A stretch of 64,000 nucleotides of DNA from Candidatus Electryonea clarkiae. GTDB taxonomy: Bacteria; Electryoneota; Electryoneia; Electryoneales; Electryoneaceae. The stretch lies in the NCBI GenBank assembly GCA_030765455.1, contig JAVCCM010000083.1:1-64000 (forward strand). Reading direction: 5' to 3'. The notes under the pieces were generated by a model. That model saw nothing but the letters and a program-made list of their open reading frames with translations, was not told where the DNA came from and did not search any database. The translations under genes were made by a program, and so were the position numbers. This document shows, piece after piece, positions 1 through 10,444 of the stretch; the stretch's first letter is position 1, and each line of letters opens with the position of its first letter.

Positions 1-3000
1 TATTATCAGGCGTATATCCGGGATTGTGAATATCATCCTCGTCAAAACGACGTATCGCATGCACCGTAATGTTATCTTCTTCCCAGTCATGTTCCTCTTC
101 TATTATGGCAGCACCAACGCAAACAAGCTCACCATCTTCGTCCGGATAGTAGTCGAACACGCCGATCTCATCGCCTGCAACAAGCGGTACATCATCAATC
201 ATCGCCACTGTTACGACAATACTGTAGGTCTCTTCTCCTTCAACTGGCTGGAAATAATGATCAGGCGGTGATGCGGGTGGTTCAAGCAAGTAGTCCGAAT
301 AATAAACATCCCCTGACCATTCATAATCATAGTTATCATAGATCCTGCTGATATTTTTAGGATTATCACCATCTTCCATCTCAAGAGTGGTCGCCTCACC
401 CCACCAGTTGTACCGCGCGTCAATATGCTTGGGTGAAGTATAGAGGATATCTTGAGGGAAGCCATTATAAATGTCATAGCCGACATTGTCATATAACTCA
501 CTATTGCGAATAACTACAGCGATACGGTCTGTTTGAATACCTGCAAGCATAATTCCGTTATCCCAATTATCAATAATCGAGCAGCTATTAATAGTAAACT
601 GCGAAGTGTGATCATATACACCAATCCCTACACCGGCACCATTTTCTGCTATGATACAACTATCAACATTGCAGTTACCTGAACCGCCAAAACCACCTGC
701 ATTTCCAGTAATTACACAAGCGGACATGTCCGAATCGCGTAAACTGACGCCACCTTCATTATCAGAGAAGACACAATTTGATACTGAGGAATTATTTGAA
801 AATTCGACCCAACCTGATCCTGAAACACTACAATTTGTCACACTGGCTTGATTATCAAAACGAATCATGTTTCCGCCCTGAAAAACCGCAAAATTGATTT
901 CAGTATCTCCATTCCCACTATTTGCATAAACACTCCAAAGAGAGTTTAATGGATCATTCTCTACCGCTTCATGAGCTTCAAAATAGACAGAATCCTCCAA
1001 CTCACCTTCAACAACAAGTCCACCATAGGATTGAATAGAGAATGACCCAGCGAATTGTACATGCACTCCTGCTTCAATAGTCAGGGTTCCATACATGGTA
1101 AATACACCACCAACTATTATATATGGGCTATTTTCTACTGTCCAGATTTGATCATCCACATAACCGGAAATCCCTCCGAAAAACGCCGAGTCACTAATTT
1201 CCTCTTCTTCATCCCAGTCATTGAGCTGATCGATGTAGGTACATGTAACTTTTTCTCCATCAAATATTTCCAGGACACCGAGTTCGTCAAGTTCATTTTG
1301 TCGTTTGATATCCTGTGATGATTCAACAATTCTCTGCATAACTTTGCTATATGCCTTTTGTCGCAACATCTTTTCAATTACATCACATTCCTGGGTTTTC
1401 TTAACTGAGGAATTGTTTTCAGCAGAACCGTCTGCGACTAGGAAAGGATTCGTTGAGTAAAGATTATCATCAGAAGAGGGTTTTAGAGATTCCTTATATA
1501 ATTCATTTCGCAGTCGTACTAATTCCTTTTCTATTTCAGGCTCGGTGGGGTGGGCAAACATGAAGGTTTCTGCATCAACTTCGATGGAACCGTGGAATAT
1601 CCCGGAATTCGTACCGGTTTCCTCTAAAATCAAATATTCAAAATCTTCTTCGCTCTCTGATGAGAACACAACACCTAACGTATCTATCAAACCAGGATTT
1701 CCGTTTCGATCAATGTCCTGAACTTCGACATATATATTGTCCGTTTCAAATGGATATGCAAATCCAATATCTTCCCAAGCCCCATTCGTTAAAGTGATGA
1801 AACTCGAATGACCTTCAAAATCGCTTCCTACATAATGAGCATAATTCACGAATCCCATTCGGTTATCATCATAATTGTCCCAGATCGCACCGATATCCTG
1901 GGGATTATCACCATCGTTCATTTCCTCCGTGGTTTCCTCACCCCAATAGTTATAGGATGCATCAACATCCTGGCTCATATCATTGCATACATCTATTCCT
2001 GATTCATTATTATATAGCTCACAATTATTAATTTTAATATTTACACCCGGTTCTCCCGCGACGAATATTCCATGCAGAGAATTATCATATATTCGGCAGT
2101 CAATAGTTTCACAATTCACTAAATCCGGAGCCTGGGTTACCATATGCACCCCGTGCTCACCATTTTCAAAAATATCACATCCACTCACCTTTGAGGCGAA
2201 AGAGTAAACTCCCGAGTATCTGCTGCCGGATATTGTACAATCCAATAAATTCCCATTTAACAGCCCGACGCCATAATATTTGCCCCTCGATACAATGCAA
2301 TTGGTCAAATTTAGACCTCCTACCTTGAAACACCCATCAATTAGGCTATTCGAAAGCTTCCCGTCAATTGAGATCTGTTCCAAATCTGAAAACCGGCAAT
2401 TGCTTACAAACAAGCTATCCATACCTGCATATCGCATCAGCACAACCGTGAAACCCTGGTAAGGATTTGTACCTTGAAAAACTGTGTGATTAATTACCTC
2501 ATCACCAGCTAGTGCGGACCAGAAGTACTGCAGGTCAGTACTGATTTGAGGATGAGCACCAACATATATTGAATCATTCTCTTCACCGTTCATCTCAACC
2601 ATACCCCCAAAGAGGAAATTTCCAGTGTATCTCACATGAACGCCTGCCTCAATAGTCAATCTTTCATCCCAATCATTGTTTGAGGAATAGATATCCCCCA
2701 CTAAATCGTACGGGCTGTTTTCAACAGTCCATACCTGACCGCTGACATCACCCGATAAGCCTCCACCTACAAGCGCGCCATCCACAACCTCTTCTTCTTC
2801 ATCCCAGTTGTTGAGATGATCCAGATAGGTACAGACTGCCGTTTCGCCTTCATAGATTTCGAGGATACCTTCCTCATCAAGTTCAAAGGTTCTTGCGAGT
2901 GGGGTGATCAGGGATGAATCAATAAGCTTTTTTTGAACATTTTGGAATGCTTCGGCTTCAAGATATTCTTCCGCGAGGAATGGTTTTTCGATTCGTAATC

Positions 3001-4813
3001 GCGATACTTCATTAGCGATATCCTCTTCACCGGGTCTTGCAAACATAAAAATATCAGTATCAAGAGGGATTGAACCATGGAAGATATCTGAATTATCTAA
3101 AGTCTCGGTCAAAATTATATATTCGAAGTCCTGTTCACTGTCAGATGAAAAAATAACCCCCAAAGTATCTTCATTATTCTCATCAATATTCCTGTCCGGA
3201 TCCCAGATCTCAACAAATATTTCTTCTGTGTCAATTGGATATTTGTTACCTATATCATTCCATTCTGAATCGGTTAACATTACTGAAGCTGTTATTCCCT
3301 CATAATCACGTCCAACATATCCGGCATAATCAACAAATCCCAACCATTCTAAATTATAGCGATCAAGAATTCGGCTAATATCCTGGGGATTATCTCCACG
3401 ATTCATCTCGGCTGTAGTCGTTTCACCCCAATCGTTGAACCGCATGTCCATGTCCATTAAAGTGGCATTATAGACATCAAAATTCCCCTGACTGTTATAT
3501 ATCTCACAATTCTGGATAGTGTAACGACTAAAACTTGTATTAACACAAATTCCGTTCAGTCCATTTCCAATGAAGCTGCTGTTATCTATTCTAATAGTAT
3601 CATAGGTAGACTGAAAACAATACATTCCGTATAAAACATTATTGTCAAGCACACAATTGGACACTTCACTGTTCCGCAAGGCTCTTATACCATAAATTTC
3701 GTTTTCAGTAAACGTGCATCCTGAGAGGGACACACCATACATATCCAGAGATCTGTAATTATCTGTAAAAACACAGTTGGATATAGTGCAGCTAAATCCT
3801 ATATTTCCAAATGTATTAGTAAATCTGCTGTTAGTTGTCAACATTCCAGAACTGGTAAGAACGTAAAAATTATCTACAAAAACAGCTTTATCTATTATGC
3901 CATCATCACCAGAAAAAGAAAAAGTCCAACTCCAGGCAACCCCTCTGCTCCGATACATTTCATGCCCCTCGAAATAAACTGAATCACCCACTGCACCAAT
4001 TATCTGGGGGCTATTAGCATCGCTGAATGAGTAATTCCCGGTAAACTGGACATGAACCCCTGCTTCTATGGTCAAGCCGGATGTTGTTGTATATACATGG
4101 CCTGTAATTAGATAAGGACTGTTTTCCACTGTCCATGTCTGACCGCTGACATCCCCGGAATAACCTCCGAAAATTGCTGAATCTGCGATTATTACTTCAT
4201 TTCCCCAGTAATTTTCAGGATCTGTATAGCTGCATACAACCATTTCACCACTGAATATTTCAAGAATTCCCTCTTCGTCGAGTTCTAAATACCGAACTCT
4301 TGGTGGTGGTGGTGTTGATTCGTGAAGACGACGTATGACATTTGCGTAAGCCTCACCTTGAATCCATTTTTCTTTCATTGCCGGGGGTATATTTTCCTCA
4401 ATTGAAGTAAATCCTTCCCTCAATCGTATTAGTTCTAGTGATACCTCTTCTTCTGTAGGACGCGCGAACATAAAAGTTTCTGCATCGACTTCAATTGATC
4501 CACGAAAAATGCCTGAATTTCTTAAATGCGGTTCTTCCTCCAGGATAACATATTCGAAATCCTGCTCACTTTCGGATGTAAAAACAACGCCAAGTGTATC
4601 CAATCCTCTTGGATCCAGATTGCGATCAGGATCTCGAACCTCGACATAAATCTGTGAAGAGTTGAACGGATAAGTAACTCTTACTATGTCATTCCAAGAT
4701 GAATCACAAAGCATTACAGTGCCGGTGATATCAGCAAATAACATCTGCCCAAAACCAAGGATTAGATAAAGAAATCCAATTATTATCAGGACTGCTTTTC
4801 TTTGAAATCTCAT
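1..4813 (-). CDS. Giant T9SS-type surface protein, three beta-helix modules (C-terminus cut by window edge)
   Basis: About 1,604 codons are visible, starting at ATG 4813-4811 and running in one frame off the left edge. Residues 1-27 look like a signal peptide (hydrophobic stretch ending in MLFA before DITG). Three modules of about 500 residues follow. Each begins with a beta-sandwich carrying DTLGVVF and a D/NSGIFHGSI-like motif, then an LELDEEG block, then short Asn/Cys-rich strands typical of a right-handed parallel beta-helix, closing with NWWGE. The module order matches the complete paralogue immediately upstream. By alignment with that paralogue roughly 140 residues are missing, which should include the T9SS sorting domain. 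The Shine-Dalgarno is weak. Family knowledge suggests a cell-surface or secreted binding protein or carbohydrate-active beta-helix; no catalytic residues are recognised and the function is unknown. Confidence 0.85.
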   Translation of the reverse strand, partial: MRFQRKAVLIIIGFLYLILGFGQMLFADITGTVMLCDSSWNDIVRVTYPFNSSQIYVEVRDPDRNLDPRGLDTLGVVFTSESEQDFEYVILEEEPHLRNSGIFRGSIEVDAETFMFARPTEEEVSLELIRLREGFTSIEENIPPAMKEKWIQGEAYANVIRRLHESTPPPPRVRYLELDEEGILEIFSGEMVVCSYTDPENYWGNEVIIADSAIFGGYSGDVSGQTWTVENSPYLITGHVYTTTSGLTIEAGVHVQFTGNYSFSDANSPQIIGAVGDSVYFEGHEMYRSRGVAWSWTFSFSGDDGIIDKAVFVDNFYVLTSSGMLTTNSRFTNTFGNIGFSCTISNCVFTDNYRSLDMYGVSLSGCTFTENEIYGIRALRNSEVSNCVLDNNVLYGMYCFQSTYDTIRIDNSSFIGNGLNGICVNTSFSRYTIQNCEIYNSQGNFDVYNATLMDMDMRFNDWGETTTAEMNRGDNPQDISRILDRYNLEWLGFVDYAGYVGRDYEGITASVMLTDSEWNDIGNKYPIDTEEIFVEIWDPDRNIDENNEDTLGVIFSSDSEQDFEYIILTETLDNSDIFHGSIPLDTDIFMFARPGEEDIANEVSRLRIEKPFLAEEYLEAEAFQNVQKKLIDSSLITPLARTFELDEEGILEIYEGETAVCTYLDHLNNWDEEEEVVDGALVGGGLSGDVSGQVWTVENSPYDLVGDIYSSNNDWDERLTIEAGVHVRYTGNFLFGGMVEMNGEENDSIYVGAHPQISTDLQYFWSALAGDEVINHTVFQGTNPYQGFTVVLMRYAGMDSLFVSNCRFSDLEQISIDGKLSNSLIDGCFKVGGLNLTNCIVSRGKYYGVGLLNGNLLDCTISGSRYSGVYSFASKVSGCDIFENGEHGVHMVTQAPDLVNCETIDCRIYDNSLHGIFVAGEPGVNIKINNCELYNNESGIDVCNDMSQDVDASYNYWGEETTEEMNDGDNPQDIGAIWDNYDDNRMGFVNYAHYVGSDFEGHSSFITLTNGAWEDIGFAYPFETDNIYVEVQDIDRNGNPGLIDTLGVVFSSESEEDFEYLILEETGTNSGIFHGSIEVDAETFMFAHPTEPEIEKELVRLRNELYKESLKPSSDDNLYSTNPFLVADGSAENNSSVKKTQECDVIEKMLRQKAYSKVMQRIVESSQDIKRQNELDELGVLEIFDGEKVTCTYIDQLNDWDEEEEISDSAFFGGISGYVDDQIWTVENSPYIIVGGVFTMYGTLTIEAGVHVQFAGSFSIQSYGGLVVEGELEDSVYFEAHEAVENDPLNSLWSVYANSGNGDTEINFAVFQGGNMIRFDNQASVTNCSVSGSGWVEFSNNSSVSNCVFSDNEGGVSLRDSDMSACVITGNAGGFGGSGNCNVDSCIIAENGAGVGIGVYDHTSQFTINSCSIIDNWDNGIMLAGIQTDRIAVVIRNSELYDNVGYDIYNGFPQDILYTSPKHIDARYNWWGEATTLEMEDGDNPKNISRIYDNYDYEWSGDVYYSDYLLEPPASPPDHYFQPVEGEETYSIVVTVAMIDDVPLVAGDEIGVFDYYPDEDGELVCVGAAIIEEEHDWEEDNITVHAIRRFDEDDIHNPGYTPDN
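290..4732 (-). repeat. Three in-gene modules of giant protein 1
   Basis: Approximate modules are 4732-3305, 3300-1815 and 1810-290. Each encodes the same domain order (beta-sandwich, LELDEEG block, beta-helix, NWWGE end). Module 3 shares a 58-base perfectly identical block (1575-1632) with module 3 of the neighbouring paralogue (7000-7057). Boundaries are read by eye. Confidence 0.7.
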
Positions 4814-4900
4814 GTTAGTATCCACTTATGCTGGTTTGTTATTGAATTCAACTTACCGTTTCTGGAATCTGTTAGGACTTCACGTAAAGAATCATCTAAA

Positions 4901-7900
4901 TCATTTAATTAGAATCATTTTTTGAATATTGGACTTTTCTTCAAAATCCACCTGGAGAAAATAAATCCCGCTTACAAGTTCGCTTTCTGTCTCGAACAAA
5001 TAGTGATGATATCCTGCATTGAATAAATGATGTGAACTTGATACAAGCTGACCAAGTACATTGTATATTTGAAAACTGACCTTTCCACTGATGGGAAGCT
5101 CCAATGGAATGTTTATGCTTGGGTTAAAAGGATTTGGATAGCCGGGATGAACGGCGAATTCTGTTGGTATCGGCGGATCGGGGACTGACCATACCTGGTA
5201 TGTATTCAGGCTGACAAGAGTACGATTACCCTCATCGTAATGACCACCGGTGCCTTCATCATAATTACCGTAGGCTAAGTGTTCTTCTTCCTGACTGGCA
5301 AGATAAAGACGGTATATAATAGTATTATCAGACGTATAACCGGGATGATGAATATCATCCTCATCGTACCGTCTCACTGCCTGAATCGTGATATTGCCAT
5401 CTTCCCAATCATGTCCTTCTTCCACAATTGAAGCACCAACGCATACAAGATCACCGTCTTCGTCAGGATAGTAGTCAAACACACCGATCTCGTCACCAGC
5501 AACAAGCGGTACATCATCAATCATCGCGATTGTTACGACAATACGGTAGGTCTCTTCTCCTTCGGCAGGATTGAAATAGTTGTTCGTGGAATCACTCGGC
5601 GGTGCAAGAAGGTAGTTACAGTATTGAACTTCACCGCACTGTTCATCATCGTGAAAATCGTAGATCCTGCTGATATTTTGAGGATTTTCGCCGTTCTCCA
5701 TCTCTGCAGTGGTGGTTTCACCCCACCAGTTATATCGCGCGTCAACCTCGTTATAATTGACGGATCTGCTATCAAAAAAATGACGATTTGCAATATCATA
5801 TTCACCGTTATTATATAGCTCGCAATTACGTATTATAACCGGAACCTGAATAGAACGTCTTTCACCTCCCCAAAGACTAATGCCATAATCCATATTATCA
5901 TAAATAGAACAATTATTCAAATGGAACCGTGAATTCGGGTCCTGAATACCTATACTGATTCCATTACCATTAGTTGTGTTGGTAACAATGCACTCAGAAA
6001 CAGTACAATTTCCTGAACCTCCAAGACCACCAAAAGTATTCCGGGTGATCAGACATTCTGATATATCCGAATCCTGTAATACAACACCAGAACGATTATC
6101 AACAAACACGCAATTTACAACCGTACTATTATTTGAAAATTGTCCACCCCAACCAAATCCTGATACTCTACAGTTGGATACACTGGCTGGAGATGTAAAC
6201 CGAACAATGTAACCACCCTGAAAGACAGCGTAGTTTATGTCAATATCTCCTCTGTTTGCATATATATCCCATCTTGATTCATTTTCAAACAATTCATGCG
6301 TTTCGAAATAGACCGAATCTTCCAGTTCGCCTTCAACGATTAATCCGCCACTTGCCATTAGAGTGAATGGACCTGTGAATTGTACATGTACACCGGCTTC
6401 TACAGTCAGAGGATTATTCCTTGTATATACATCACCGCTTATTACATACGGGCTGTTTTCTGCGGTCCAGGTCTGCCCGTCCACATCTCCCGAAACACCT
6501 CCGAAAACCACAGTGTCGTAGATTGCAGTTTCAACATCCCAGTCGTTGAGTCGATCGATGTAGGTACATGTTACCACATCACCGTCAAATACCTCCAGGA
6601 CACCCTCTTCGTCAAGTTCATTGATTCGTTTGGTATCCGGTGATGATTCCACAATTCGCTGAAGAACATCATTATATGCCTCATTTCGAAGCATTTCATC
6701 GAACAAATCAAACTGCGTGATATCTTCACCGGTACTAAGTTCATACTCCTGCAACGATTTCTTTTCGACAGACTTGTTAGATTTCACACTGCTAATGAAT
6801 GGAGTATTTATGTTTTGGGCTTTCTTCCCTACGAAGGCTTTATCAATGGGATCATCTACTTTAAAAAATGGATTTTCTGACGTAACATTGCCATTTGAGA
6901 CCATATTCAGAGACTCGCCATAAAACTCATTTCGAAGTAGTACTAATTCCTTTTCCACGTCTCTTTCTGTGGGGCGGGCAAACATGAAAGTTTCTGCGTC
7001 AACTTCGATGGAACCGTGGAATATCCCGGAATTCGTACCGGTTTCCTCTAAAATCACATATTCAAAATCTTCTTCGCTTTCAGAAGAAAACTCCACTCCC
7101 AGGGTATCCCTCGATTCAGTATTGATATTTTTGTCCGGATCATATACTTCAACATAGATATCATGAGAACCTAATGGATAAGCATAACCGATATCTTCCC
7201 AGTTTCTATCAGTAAGTTCGATTGATGCTGTATTTCCTTCGTATTCGCTGCCCACATAGTGAGCGTAATTGAGAAATCCAAACCTTTGTTCATCATATAT
7301 ATCATAGATCGCACGAATATTTTTGGGATTCCTACCGTTGTTCATTTCCTCGGTGGTGGTTTCACCCCAGTAGTTGTATTTAGCATCTAATTCATAATAA
7401 CCACTATTAAAAAAATCGATTCCAGATTCATTTTCATATATCTCACAATGGTTGATTGAAAGTGGAGCATTCCGGTAAAATGCTGAGGTAAACATCCCGC
7501 CTTCAATTCCAAACATAGTGTTTTCATAAATCCTGCAATTGGTAGCAAATGAGTAGGGGTAGATATAGAGTCCTGAGAAAGTATCAATGTAACCGTAGTA
7601 ACCGCTGCCGTTATTGAAAATATCACAATCGTTTATATAATTTCTTTCGCCTTGAGCAGAATAACGATCATCAATTGATAATAATACTCCAGCACCTCCA
7701 CTGCCGGATATTTCACATCTTTCAGCTAAACCCCGTGATATACCGAGACCATGTGTTATCGTTCGTGTTATCGAGCAATCGCTCATGGTTCCTAATCCAA
7801 TACCGATACTCATATGAAGAAATGCAGGATCACCACCACACAGGTCAAATACACAATCAGTTACATTCCCACCGACAACCCCAGCCCTGAAATTGTGGGA

Positions 7901-10426
7901 AAATCGACAGTGACTTACCATAAGGCTGTCATAAGCCTCCGGTACTTCAGGTGGTCTAATAGCGTTTACGTTAATTCCCGTGATACTTGTTGTTAGGCTA
8001 TTGGCGTTTGATCCGCTAAATACAGCGTATTCGATCCCATTAACATTGGTATCACTGTAAAAGAGAAATCCAAGAAAAGGGTAAACATCTTCATTGTTTC
8101 CATACCAGGGCAAATCAGGATCAGGATTATTTTCAATGTAAACTGAATCTCCTTCCTCACCATTTATCTCAACCGTTCCATAAAATGCACCGTAGGTAAT
8201 GTAAACATGCACCCCGGCTTCAATTATCAGGCGGTCATCCCATTGTTCATCCCAAACATTATTCGTATAAATATTCCCCACAATGATATAAGGGCTGTTC
8301 TCAACTGTCCAGGTCTGTCCACTGACATCCCCGGAAATCCCACCCAACAATGCCGCATCTCGAATAGCTTCATTCTCTACCTCAAAATCACCAAGCGGAT
8401 CATAATAAGTGCATCGAACAGTCTCACCTTCATATATCTCTAATACTCCTTCTTCATCCAGTTCAAATGTTGCAGCAGGTCCAGGCGGATCTGGGGATTC
8501 ATCAAGTGCTTCCATCAAGTTCTTTTGCGCATTGATGCAAAGGAATCTTTCTTCGAGATCAGGATACTCCTCCCGCAGCACATCCATCTCAGCTGCAATG
8601 TCATCCTCCCCCAGTCCCGCAAGAAGAAATTGCATTGTATTGAGTGGAATGGAACCACGAAAGACTGAAGTGTTAATACCTGTTTCCGTCAGGATTATAT
8701 ATTCAAAATCCTGTTCGCTCTGGGAGTTGAACACTACTCCTAACGTATCTTCGTTATCATTTTCCAGGTTTCTATTTTCATCCTTTACCTGAACAAAAAC
8801 TTCTTCCGTTCCCAGGGGATACATTCTGTGAATATCAATCCAGTTTGAATCAGTCAGCATGATTTCCCCCGATAAACCTTCTCCACCTCCTCCTGTATAA
8901 CCTGCATATTTGACCATACCAGCCAAATCAGGGGGCATCAGTTCGCCGTCATTCCAATCGTACACATCATAAATGCTGCTGATATCTTTAGGATTATTTC
9001 CCAGGTTCATCTCAGCCGTGGTCGCAACTCCCCAGTTATTCCGTCTCATGTCAGGTCCGGGGATTGTACCGTTGAGTACATCTAAATAAAAGTTATCATA
9101 GATATCACAGTTACGTACGACAAACTCCCTTGGTCTGGTTGAAGTATGGATCGAAATACCGTAATAACCGTTATCTCTAAAGCTGCAATCAGTGAATCGA
9201 AAATATCCGTATTGACTCTGCCAAACCATGACACCGCACACACCATTATTGTTACTATTGCATCCCGATATAATATGAACATCATCAAGCATCCATATTC
9301 CTGAACGTCTATGTCCAGTCGATAAACAATCATACAATGCCCCTGAACGAATCATGAAACCATCAGAACCATTTGTAACAATACAATTGGACGCGAAAGA
9401 AGAATTCATCACTGCTACCAAAGAACTATCCAGGCGGCTGTTGAGCATTGACGCGCTTGAATCCAGGTTTACCCATGCTCCCATCATAACAGCCTTGTCA
9501 ATTACTCCTTCTTCCCGGGATAGATGTAATACATAACCCCGCTCATACCATGGATGCTGTTCAAAGTAAACGGAATCACCGGTTTCGCCGTTTACCTGCA
9601 ATCCGATGAAATCCCGTATCCAGAAAGAGCCGGCGAATTGGACAATGACTCCCGCCTCAATCGTTAAACCTTCAGTTGAGGTATATAAATCTCCAGTGAT
9701 TATATATGGATTATTTTCATCTGTCCATATCTGCCCACTTACATCTCCTGAATAACCACCGAAAAGTGCGACATCGGTGATCTCTTCTTCATTACCCCAG
9801 TTGTTTGCATAATCAGTATATATTGCAACAAGGGTATCGCCGCTGAATATTTCCAAAATCCCGACTTCATCCAACTCCAGCGTGCGTGATCGTTTAGGAA
9901 TAACAGGATAACGACTGGTTTTATATAGCAGATTATGCTTAGCCAAATCCCGAAGACTCTCTTCATAATCTTCTTCAGGCATCATTTTCATTTCATCGTC
10001 ATACGGAGATTCCTGACGAAGGCGGGCTATCTCTGTTGCTACTTCAGCATCGGTGGCACGCGCCAACATGAAAGCCTGAGCATCAACTTCGATTGAGCCG
10101 TGAAATATTCCGGAATTCCTTCCATTTGGTTCCTCCTCCAGGATTACGTATTCGAAATCCAGTTCACTTTCGGATGTAAACACAACTCCAAGTGTATCTT
10201 GCCTGGTTGGATCTAAATTGCGGTCGACGTCTCGAACCTCGACATATATTTCGGTCGTACCCAGGGGATATATATTGGTTCTGTTGTAGAATCTCCCTAT
10301 ATCCTGCCATAACGAATCGGTGAGTATCACTCTGCCGGTGATATCAGCCATAACCACTGACAGGAAGCCTGAATTCAAAATGAAAACGCTTGTCGAAAAA
10401 ATTATAAATCTATAGAAGATATTCAC
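4901..10426 (-). CDS. Giant T9SS-exported surface protein, three beta-helix modules, complete
   Basis: Complete protein of 1,841 residues with a GTG start supported by GAGGTG six bases upstream. A signal peptide covers about residues 1-27. Three modules start near residue 28 (DITGRVILTD), about residue 520 and about residue 1065; each has a beta-sandwich with DTLGVVF and an NSGIFHGSI-like motif, then a beta-helix rich in NC and DN turns. A further domain with a GDEIGVFDYYPDEDGD signature precedes the T9SS sorting domain (YPNPFNPSINI, then SGIYFLQVDF, ending KMILIK). The sorting domain predicts export across the outer membrane and anchoring or release there. The gene starts 18 bases after a TrmB-family regulator stops, suggesting co-transcription, and lies 87 bases before a tandem paralogue. 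Substrate or ligand is unknown; a polysaccharide-binding or adhesin role is inference. Confidence 0.9.
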   Translation of the reverse strand: MNIFYRFIIFSTSVFILNSGFLSVVMADITGRVILTDSLWQDIGRFYNRTNIYPLGTTEIYVEVRDVDRNLDPTRQDTLGVVFTSESELDFEYVILEEEPNGRNSGIFHGSIEVDAQAFMLARATDAEVATEIARLRQESPYDDEMKMMPEEDYEESLRDLAKHNLLYKTSRYPVIPKRSRTLELDEVGILEIFSGDTLVAIYTDYANNWGNEEEITDVALFGGYSGDVSGQIWTDENNPYIITGDLYTSTEGLTIEAGVIVQFAGSFWIRDFIGLQVNGETGDSVYFEQHPWYERGYVLHLSREEGVIDKAVMMGAWVNLDSSASMLNSRLDSSLVAVMNSSFASNCIVTNGSDGFMIRSGALYDCLSTGHRRSGIWMLDDVHIISGCNSNNNGVCGVMVWQSQYGYFRFTDCSFRDNGYYGISIHTSTRPREFVVRNCDIYDNFYLDVLNGTIPGPDMRRNNWGVATTAEMNLGNNPKDISSIYDVYDWNDGELMPPDLAGMVKYAGYTGGGGEGLSGEIMLTDSNWIDIHRMYPLGTEEVFVQVKDENRNLENDNEDTLGVVFNSQSEQDFEYIILTETGINTSVFRGSIPLNTMQFLLAGLGEDDIAAEMDVLREEYPDLEERFLCINAQKNLMEALDESPDPPGPAATFELDEEGVLEIYEGETVRCTYYDPLGDFEVENEAIRDAALLGGISGDVSGQTWTVENSPYIIVGNIYTNNVWDEQWDDRLIIEAGVHVYITYGAFYGTVEINGEEGDSVYIENNPDPDLPWYGNNEDVYPFLGFLFYSDTNVNGIEYAVFSGSNANSLTTSITGINVNAIRPPEVPEAYDSLMVSHCRFSHNFRAGVVGGNVTDCVFDLCGGDPAFLHMSIGIGLGTMSDCSITRTITHGLGISRGLAERCEISGSGGAGVLLSIDDRYSAQGERNYINDCDIFNNGSGYYGYIDTFSGLYIYPYSFATNCRIYENTMFGIEGGMFTSAFYRNAPLSINHCEIYENESGIDFFNSGYYELDAKYNYWGETTTEEMNNGRNPKNIRAIYDIYDEQRFGFLNYAHYVGSEYEGNTASIELTDRNWEDIGYAYPLGSHDIYVEVYDPDKNINTESRDTLGVEFSSESEEDFEYVILEETGTNSGIFHGSIEVDAETFMFARPTERDVEKELVLLRNEFYGESLNMVSNGNVTSENPFFKVDDPIDKAFVGKKAQNINTPFISSVKSNKSVEKKSLQEYELSTGEDITQFDLFDEMLRNEAYNDVLQRIVESSPDTKRINELDEEGVLEVFDGDVVTCTYIDRLNDWDVETAIYDTVVFGGVSGDVDGQTWTAENSPYVISGDVYTRNNPLTVEAGVHVQFTGPFTLMASGGLIVEGELEDSVYFETHELFENESRWDIYANRGDIDINYAVFQGGYIVRFTSPASVSNCRVSGFGWGGQFSNNSTVVNCVFVDNRSGVVLQDSDISECLITRNTFGGLGGSGNCTVSECIVTNTTNGNGISIGIQDPNSRFHLNNCSIYDNMDYGISLWGGERRSIQVPVIIRNCELYNNGEYDIANRHFFDSRSVNYNEVDARYNWWGETTTAEMENGENPQNISRIYDFHDDEQCGEVQYCNYLLAPPSDSTNNYFNPAEGEETYRIVVTIAMIDDVPLVAGDEIGVFDYYPDEDGDLVCVGASIVEEGHDWEDGNITIQAVRRYDEDDIHHPGYTSDNTIIYRLYLASQEEEHLAYGNYDEGTGGHYDEGNRTLVSLNTYQVWSVPDPPIPTEFAVHPGYPNPFNPSINIPLELPISGKVSFQIYNVLGQLVSSSHHLFNAGYHHYLFETESELVSGIYFLQVDFEEKSNIQKMILIK
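5600..10345 (-). repeat. Three in-gene modules of giant protein 2
   Basis: Approximate modules are 10345-8885, 8880-7240 and 7235-5600. Corresponding modules of the two giant genes resemble each other more than modules within one gene do (for example NELDE plus VTCTYID in both third modules, TFELDEEG in both second modules), so an ancestral three-module gene was probably duplicated as a whole. Confidence 0.7.
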
Positions 10427-10444
10427 AATTGCACCTCACTTTTT

